Notes under the pieces: model-generated
The model's database searches: none
Told to the model about the DNA's origin: nothing
What the model saw: the letters and a program-made list of their open reading frames with translations, nothing else
Position numbers and translations under genes: made by a program
Shown: positions 57,626 to 64,000 of the stretch, one piece after another
Layout: each line of letters begins with the position of its first letter
How positions within the stretch are numbered: the first letter of the stretch is position 1
Source: Parasitella parasitica
Lineage: Eukaryota > Mucoromycota > Mucoromycetes > Mucorales > Mucoraceae
Length of the DNA: 64,000 nucleotides
Assembly: GCA_025201805.1 (NCBI GenBank)
Contig: MU619256.1
Span: 267,225 to 331,224 of the forward strand
Reading direction: 5' to 3'

Positions 57626-59891
57626 AGTATTTTTATAATTAGTGTATTCAAAAAAGAATACCAATTATATCCTAATGACAAATGAATGAGCAAAATGTAT
57701 AAGGTACGTTATAAAAAAATAGGGGAAATTATTTTTGGTATTATTGTCCTTTGGAAGCCTTAAATAACAATTCAATAATAGCTCAAACTTGAGTTCTTTT
57801 ATAAATAATGTTAATCCTTTAGTAATAAAATAAATGAAATTTATTCGATTTGTTTGTATGTATGATAAATTAAGTAATCTACAGGTTGAAATTAATCACA
57901 CAATATGAGAAGAACCATAAACTATAGCATTTGACAAAAGAACTTTTTTTTTTAATTTAAGCTAGGTAAAGGGGGAGTAAAATACTTTGGAATAACCAAT
58001 TTGTAAAAATGATGAAAGGCAATATACAGTCTTTTTATGGTTTCTGTAAAAAAAAGTTCAAATAAATGATATTGTCATGGTGTTCGCGATGATATATATT
58101 AGGGTTTCCGATCAGAAACTTTTTATGTCTGATAAAGGCCAAGAAGTTTCTGATAAAAGCTGAGAGAAAGTAGATTAAAAATGCAAGAATAGAGAACTTT
58201 TATAATGACAAGCGAAATTGCGACGCCCTGACTAATTTATTTTTGATCAAACAGCCATTGTGCAAGAGCAATAGGTATGACTCTCATTGTTTTTTATTAC
58301 CTCAAATGAAAATTTATCAACACCATCGACATGTACTTGAGAACCTGAAACTAAACAATCACCAACGAGCCACAATAAAAAATTGTTTGAATTTCATAAT
58401 CTTTAAATGTTGATAAATTATTTCAGATGTATCCGTATATTAGACATCGAAATAAGCTCAAATATTTAGACAAGTCTATAGACCTGTAAAGGTATTTAAA
58501 CTATATTACAAAACTACCAAGGCATTAAGTTGTACTACCTGTCAAATTGTGCATTTACACAATGGCAGTTTATCCCTGAATCTAAGTTTAAACCAACCAT
58601 TTCATTCTGTTTTCTCCTCTAATTATATGTCTTTTCAAAAACCATAGCAGATTTTTATAACTTCGCATTATCATTTTATGTTACATCTGTCAAGTCAGCC
58701 ATATTTAAAATCAAAGAAAGAATATATAGTCGGGACTCGTTATCACGGACGGGTTGGTGTACAAAAATGTGTTTGGTATAGCGAGTTATTCCCTATTCAG
58801 AATTTGACACTCTACAGCCCAGTGTCTGGAACCTGGAACCTACCAATCTACCAGAAGCTTATTATGAAGCTTAACTTTTGTTAGTAAAATTACCCTTAAT
58901 CTCAATCCTAGCCTCTATTTACTTTCTATTTTACATGTTTAGCACTATAATTACAAAAAAGGAGCTCTTGCACTGACACTAAGCATTATTATAAGCAGCA
59001 ATGGAAATAGGGCTTCTCTGTCATAAGCAATTAGCAACTTATGAATTATTTACAAATAACAAGGGGTTCTTTCAGCAAAACATTGTATTCATTAATTATC
59101 CTCTTCCGCTTCCAAATCGATGAGCCATACCTGTTTCTCATATTACTATGAAGAAAGGTATACTTACTTTATAGAGCTGTATCATGTACTAGAATTGTTA
59201 TTGACGTGATATCATCTCCAGATAGATATTTTTTACAGCTTAAAAGCAATTTTTTTAGCTTAGAGCGTCATTTTTTGACTGATTTTCATAATCAAAAGTG
59301 CCCTGAAAACGCCAGAAATAATATCAATTGGGAAAAAACTATGTTATATATGATTTTGGTGCAATTTGAGCATGATTTTTTTTTCGATGCAAAACCACGG
59401 ATTTTTTCGATTTTTTCCCTGTATGAAGGTATAGCCATAACTATGGTAAACTTCTCCAATAAGAATCGTTTCAGAAACTTTTAAAGCCAATAGGAAAGCC
59501 TCCACAAAGTAGAGGACCCAATCAAAAGGTCGCCACATCGATTGAATTATCCAATTGACAATTGTCCAAAAAGATCCAATCAATGAACTTCGATTGGTAT
59601 GAAAGTTTCGTATGTCGCCCTGCATATAATAATATGAATGTATAGAATGAAGTATATTCACCGCATACATTAGATTCATTTAAATTTTTCTTATTGATTG
59701 GAAAGATAAATTCTTCAATAATACATATATATTGATTCAAGATATGAATTTACCACTTCAAATTAAAAACGGGGTTCCTGAATTTGACAGTTCACCTCGT
59801 GCTTGATAACCAAAGTTTTTTTTAAAGGGACATATAAAAGTCAAGATAATCAGTGCGTTTGATATTTTTTAATTTTATTTCAAATAATACC
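57626..59891. other. 2.3-kb gene-poor stretch
   Basis: Very AT-rich with many A/T tracts. No protein-like frame or inverted-repeat pair was recognised. At 59430-59470 the words TATAGCCATAACTATGG and CTTCTCCAATAAGAATCG resemble those near 26940 and could be common repeat remnants. Confidence 0.4.
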
Positions 59892-62800
59892 ATGCCTCGT
59901 TCAGGAAGAAATTCAGTTGTTGGTGGTAAAAGAGGCAGACGACCAGGCGCAAAGAATCCAAATGCAGGTAGACGTCCTCAAATTAAGGCCTATAATAGCT
60001 CTCAGAATCAAACAAGTTTGTTATCACATTTTGGTGCTGGTGCTAGTAGTTCCGGAAGCAATAGCAGTATTGAGAACAGCTTGAATAATTCTAATAATAA
60101 TCCTGCCAATGTTGCAGAGATTCAGCCCAATGACTTTGCCGAGGAAAATGACTCCTCTGATGAAACGATGAGAGATACAGAAGAGGTACACAATCAATCA
60201 AAATAGATCTTAAATAATATGTGATGACCTCTAACTTGAGTATACTTCCTATCTTTAAAGATGCAAATTGATTGCGACCAGTCTTCCGAAATTAACACAT
60301 ACGGCATTGATATTGAGTACAATGGATCCGAACAAGAAGTTGACGTCGATAGCGATATGTTCGATAGAATTGAAGATGATATTACAAGCAGTGCTGACTC
60401 ATCGTATATAACTGAATACCTGAAATCAATTCAAGACAAATTCAGACGCAATGAAATGCCCCAGGCCTACAAAGATGGCACATTCTGGTATTCAAATCAA
60501 GCTGCCTTCTTCAAGTTGAAAAAGGATGTAAACGCTGATCAAAGAAACCTACTTCAGCCCAGGGTTTTTTTATGGTTTCCTCATTATCTATTTTATGAGG
60601 CAGACAAGAAATTCAAATGCCCTGAATGCTCCAAGAACAAGACTGCGCCTGAGTTTATGAACAATGATGGTTATACCAAGAATCCCCTAGCTAGAAGAAT
60701 CATTGACATTAAAGAGTAAGTACTATATACCGCTTTTCAGACTATCCACTGAATTAATAGTTACATAGTTGCTTTTATCTCATGTCATGCTTTTATAAAT
60801 GTAATAAATGCAGCTGCAGGATTATTGGAACAGATATTGAGCTGATCAGACAATTGCCAATCATTGCACAAGCTGAATTCCCTGCCTTCTTGACTAAAAA
60901 AAGTGGTATATCAAGAGACCTTGCAGATTTGATGCGTCCCCTTGTACAATCCTCGACTGGTCCACTACGATTGAGCAATATTTTGCAGGAGCTACATACC
61001 AAACGATATGACACGCTTCAATACCAATATCTAGCAAATTATAAATTCAGAGTCGACAATCCTGGCTTGAGATCTCTTGCGGTTCCTGCACCAGAGTTTT
61101 CCAAATTCAACGACAAAAACGGCTACAATGGATATTATCCATCTGCCAATTATATCAGCTTCGTTTACACGTCTTTAATGGAAGTATTCCGCCAACATTT
61201 GGACAATCAAATAATGAAAGTAGATGGAACTATCCTTAAAGGTGACCACACTTTCAAAGCAGCTAGCAACATCAGCTCGATCAAGAATGGTGTCAATGTC
61301 TTTGGTGCTCTATACACTGTCACCAACGAATATGAAGAGATTCGACTACAATCATTTGTGCCAACTAAATCTCTTATTCACCTGATAACTTCCTTTGACA
61401 AGATGTGGAATGCTTATAACATGTACGGGTACGAGCAGCCAAAACTCTTTTACACTGACAATGTGCGGTCTGATCGCCATTTTCTAGAGGAGCACCTGCC
61501 ATCCTTGCTTGAAAACGTACAACATGTCGATGGACTCCCAGTCGCTGTGATTCCCAACAACGTGAACATTTTTGTTAATGATACAGTGCAAGAAATCAAC
61601 GAATCTTGTGAAAGAATCCTTCGGGATTACTCTGATCTTCCGGTGCTTGTTCATTTTAAGAGATGTACCAACAATGGACGCTCCATTGCCCGCGTATCAA
61701 TTGGAACCTTTAATTTTGAAGTTTTTATATTCAAAATAATTGCCAATACTTTTCCAATTTGTTTACGAAGACTATTTGAAGACGAAAACATCAACAAGAT
61801 TGGACATAGACTAACTGCGCTCACAACAAGTCTAAACGAGCAATACCCTGCGTTGCAATTGCAGTTGAAAAATGCGAATGAGTGGTCTACATATTGCAGC
61901 AATCGTTGTATCAACAGTTCCGGTCCCAAATTAAAAAACCTTTGTCAGGATCTTCTCAGTGAAGAATTCCCTAGAGAGCCTACGCTTGTTGAATCTGGTA
62001 GATGGGAGCTTGATGTTCTTGACAATGCCCAAATCCAGAGGTTAGCCTTGGAAACTTTCTACATGATGAAAACCTATTCAAAAGCCAAAACAATTGAAGC
62101 TTCGTTTACTAGCTTTGATCAGGTCCCGTCTGTAGACACATATGTAGCAATATTCCCAAGGCATTCGGTAACAATGACTCCCTCGGCGTATGGCTATATT
62201 AGAGACAAGTCTTCTCAAGAATTTGGATTACCCATGAGAAGACATTTGCTGAGCAATGTAACAGTGTTGATTGAAGTTACGAGGGTCATAAAACCAAACA
62301 TGCGTCTTCCTGAGCATGGACCCAAAAAAACATTGGCGGATACTGGTTGCTCTCACTCATTTGTAGTGGTCAATAAGTCTATGCTTCGTAAGTGCTCAGA
62401 AAATCACGATTCTAGTAATGTTGAAGAAGTAATGGATGACCATATCAGAAGCATTGATGATGCAGGTGATTTGCAGCATTATGAAGAGCAACTCTCCAAT
62501 GATGATATCGCCAGTCATCCCCTACCTACGAATGATACTGTGGTCCGCAAGAGCAGAATTTTGAAAGATGTGTTTCATCTTATTGATATGCTGAAAATAC
62601 CTATCAAACATTCCTTGTGTGCCGAATTTAAGCGGAAATACAGAGACATCCTCTTGGTGCCTGATCTAGTCGACAAGGCCAATGTCACTCGCGTTCTTTT
62701 ATCTACAAATACTACATGGGAATACAAGATTGCGTCGAATCCTTCTTGGGTCTGGAAACGGGTCAAGCGTTGTATTCCACAGCCCGAACAACTGATTCCT

Positions 62801-64000
62801 CTTCTTAAAAAGCTCTTTGAAGACTATGGTCCTATCATCTGTGATGATATTAGGAAACCATTGTTTGATAGAGAGGCGAAGAGAACCGCAGAAAACATAC
62901 TGGAAACAGTTCGGCTGGGACATGTATCTGACCCTGAAGATATCCCACTGTATACCTTGTACGCTTATGACAAAAATGGTCTTGCCAAGTATCATTGTTG
63001 TCGTGGCACTAATAGCCTTGAAGGTAAAAGATATATGTAAATACTTTCAAATACAAGCAAACCTAACACTTTATTTGGCACAGGCGGCGTGCATTCTAAT
63101 ATTGTGAGAAAATTTTCAAGTATCAATGGCAGTATACGCCTTGCTGATGCTGCTCTTGCCGACTACCGCTTGAGACACAATGCGAATGTAAGTATATAAT
63201 ATACTACAACTATTTGAACGCATAGCTGAATATTTGGTATTAGGTTGGCTCAAGGCATAGATTGAACAAGAAATATGTTGGACATTATGATCCTTGGCTG
63301 ATACACTCAATCAATGCTCTTCGCTACCACCTTCTTTTGCCTAAACAATCATCTTATTTTTGTATTAATAATCTCTCGCCGGTCGACTTCGATTCTTCAA
63401 AAGAAACTTTTGGTATAACTCCTCTCCCACACGCTCTCATTTCGTTCTTTTCCATGGAAAGCTATATACCAACTATTCCGCTAAGAATTTCGAGCCGGTC
63501 AACTAACATTCAACGGAGATCTACCACCACCTCTACAATTACATCACCCACGACTTTGACGGCATTTTTAGCATTATCAGCTCTACCACTTGCAGCATTT
63601 ACTGCAGAAGTTGACACTAACCTAACAAACTATAACTACCTTGCTGAACATCAAGGAACCAAATATGCAGTCGTTCATGTACATACCTCTGAAGAAAAGG
63701 CAATATTTAGAGATCTAATTTTCACGCAAATCAACAATCAATTCAATGATTTTGGAAGAAGATCCTCTCCAGACTTCTTGAAGCTATGCAAACATTGGTC
63801 TCGCATCAGCAATGGCATGACTATCTTCTATAAAACACCTGAACTCTTAAGAAATTACTACAACAAAAGACAACAGGCAAAAAAAAATTGTTGAGGCTGA
63901 GAGATCAAATAGGCTGACAATCCGCAGGATGAATGTTCTTGTTCATAACCCCTCAAGAAGTGTCGTTGTACCAGAAAACTCTCGTGTCAACGCTCAAGAG
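59892..64000 (+). CDS. Transposase-derived protein: AT-hook, zinc ribbon, RNase-H-like core (partial, frame-broken)
   Basis: Exons 59892-60185, 60261-60715, 60769-63023, 63084-63187, 63244 onward; the frame hits a stop at 63892-63894, but a one-base change in the A9 tract at 63881-63889 opens a frame (IVEAERSNRLTIRRMNV) that runs to the window edge. The N-terminus has an AT-hook-like KRGRRPGAKNPNAGRR and a long acidic Ser/Asn-rich linker. Then follow a zinc ribbon (FKCPECSKNK ... FYKCNKCSC) and a core with VDGTILKGDHTFK (Asp402/Asp409), LFYTDNVRSDRHF (Asp480) and RGTNSLEGGVHSNIV (Glu1001), the order of acidic residues in MULE/ISXO2-like RNase-H-fold transposases. A DNA-binding and strand-cutting ancestry is inferred; whether this copy is a transposon gene, a domesticated gene or a decaying one is not shown. 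I saw no terminal inverted repeats. Confidence 0.75.

Overview
This window looks like nuclear DNA of a filamentous fungus, most probably an early-diverging Mucoromycota (Mucorales-like) species; the exact genus cannot be told from sequence alone. The reasons are short introns of about 50-85 bases in nearly every gene with GT..AG ends, an AT-rich background with many homopolymer and microsatellite tracts, a dense mix of both strands without operons, and fungal versions of well-known eukaryotic proteins. A run of 10 Ns shows it is a draft assembly. All gene models below were built by hand by joining reading-frame pieces at splice sites whose phases agree, so each listed exon set gives one uninterrupted frame unless stated otherwise.

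Layout: 1-1520 is the 3' part of a SNF2-type chromatin remodeller. 2386-3282 and 3597-6551 are a Ser-rich protein with a possible phosphatase-docking motif and a formin-N-terminus-like (GBD/FH3) protein. 8385-11758 (minus) is a multi-KH RNA-binding protein. 13045-14325 is GET3 (tail-anchored protein targeting) and 15790-17163 a farnesylated Ydj1-type Hsp40. 17263-19361 (minus) is an AtuA-like protein, 20330-21117 a beta-trefoil protein, 21437-21807 (minus) mitochondrial ribosomal protein bS16m. 23877-26239 is an SPX-domain phosphate transporter and 27387-28255 a magnesium-dependent phosphatase of the HAD class. A 1500-bp Tc1/mariner-like transposon with long inverted repeats and a broken transposase follows at 28426-29925.

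30990-32085 is alpha-SNAP (SEC17) with an arrestin-like trafficking adaptor only 96 bp downstream (32182-34063); 34173-35692 (minus) is a MAP kinase kinase closest in feel to Mkk1/2; 36412-37792 (minus) a SAM-like plus PH domain protein. After a 3.5-kb gene-poor stretch come a sugar transporter built from ten exons including one of only 5 bases (41270-43698), a Pho80/Pcl-type cyclin (44313-45006), a small hypothetical gene, a disordered basic protein (46970-48730, minus), VPS29 (49019-49658), an alpha/beta hydrolase (49814-50935) and a Sac2-type phosphoinositide phosphatase in 15 exons (50973-54547, minus).

The last 9 kb are the most unusual: a nine-exon gene of unknown family with a nuclease-like residue pattern (55595-57625), a gene-poor stretch, and a long gene with an AT-hook, a zinc ribbon and an RNase-H-like transposase pattern (59892 to beyond the window), which carries a probable one-base frameshift near its visible end. 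Several genes share membrane-traffic themes (GET3, SEC17, VPS29, arrestin, Sac2 phosphatase), but nothing in the layout suggests they form a cluster; this is an ordinary gene-dense fungal locus interrupted by transposon-related DNA.
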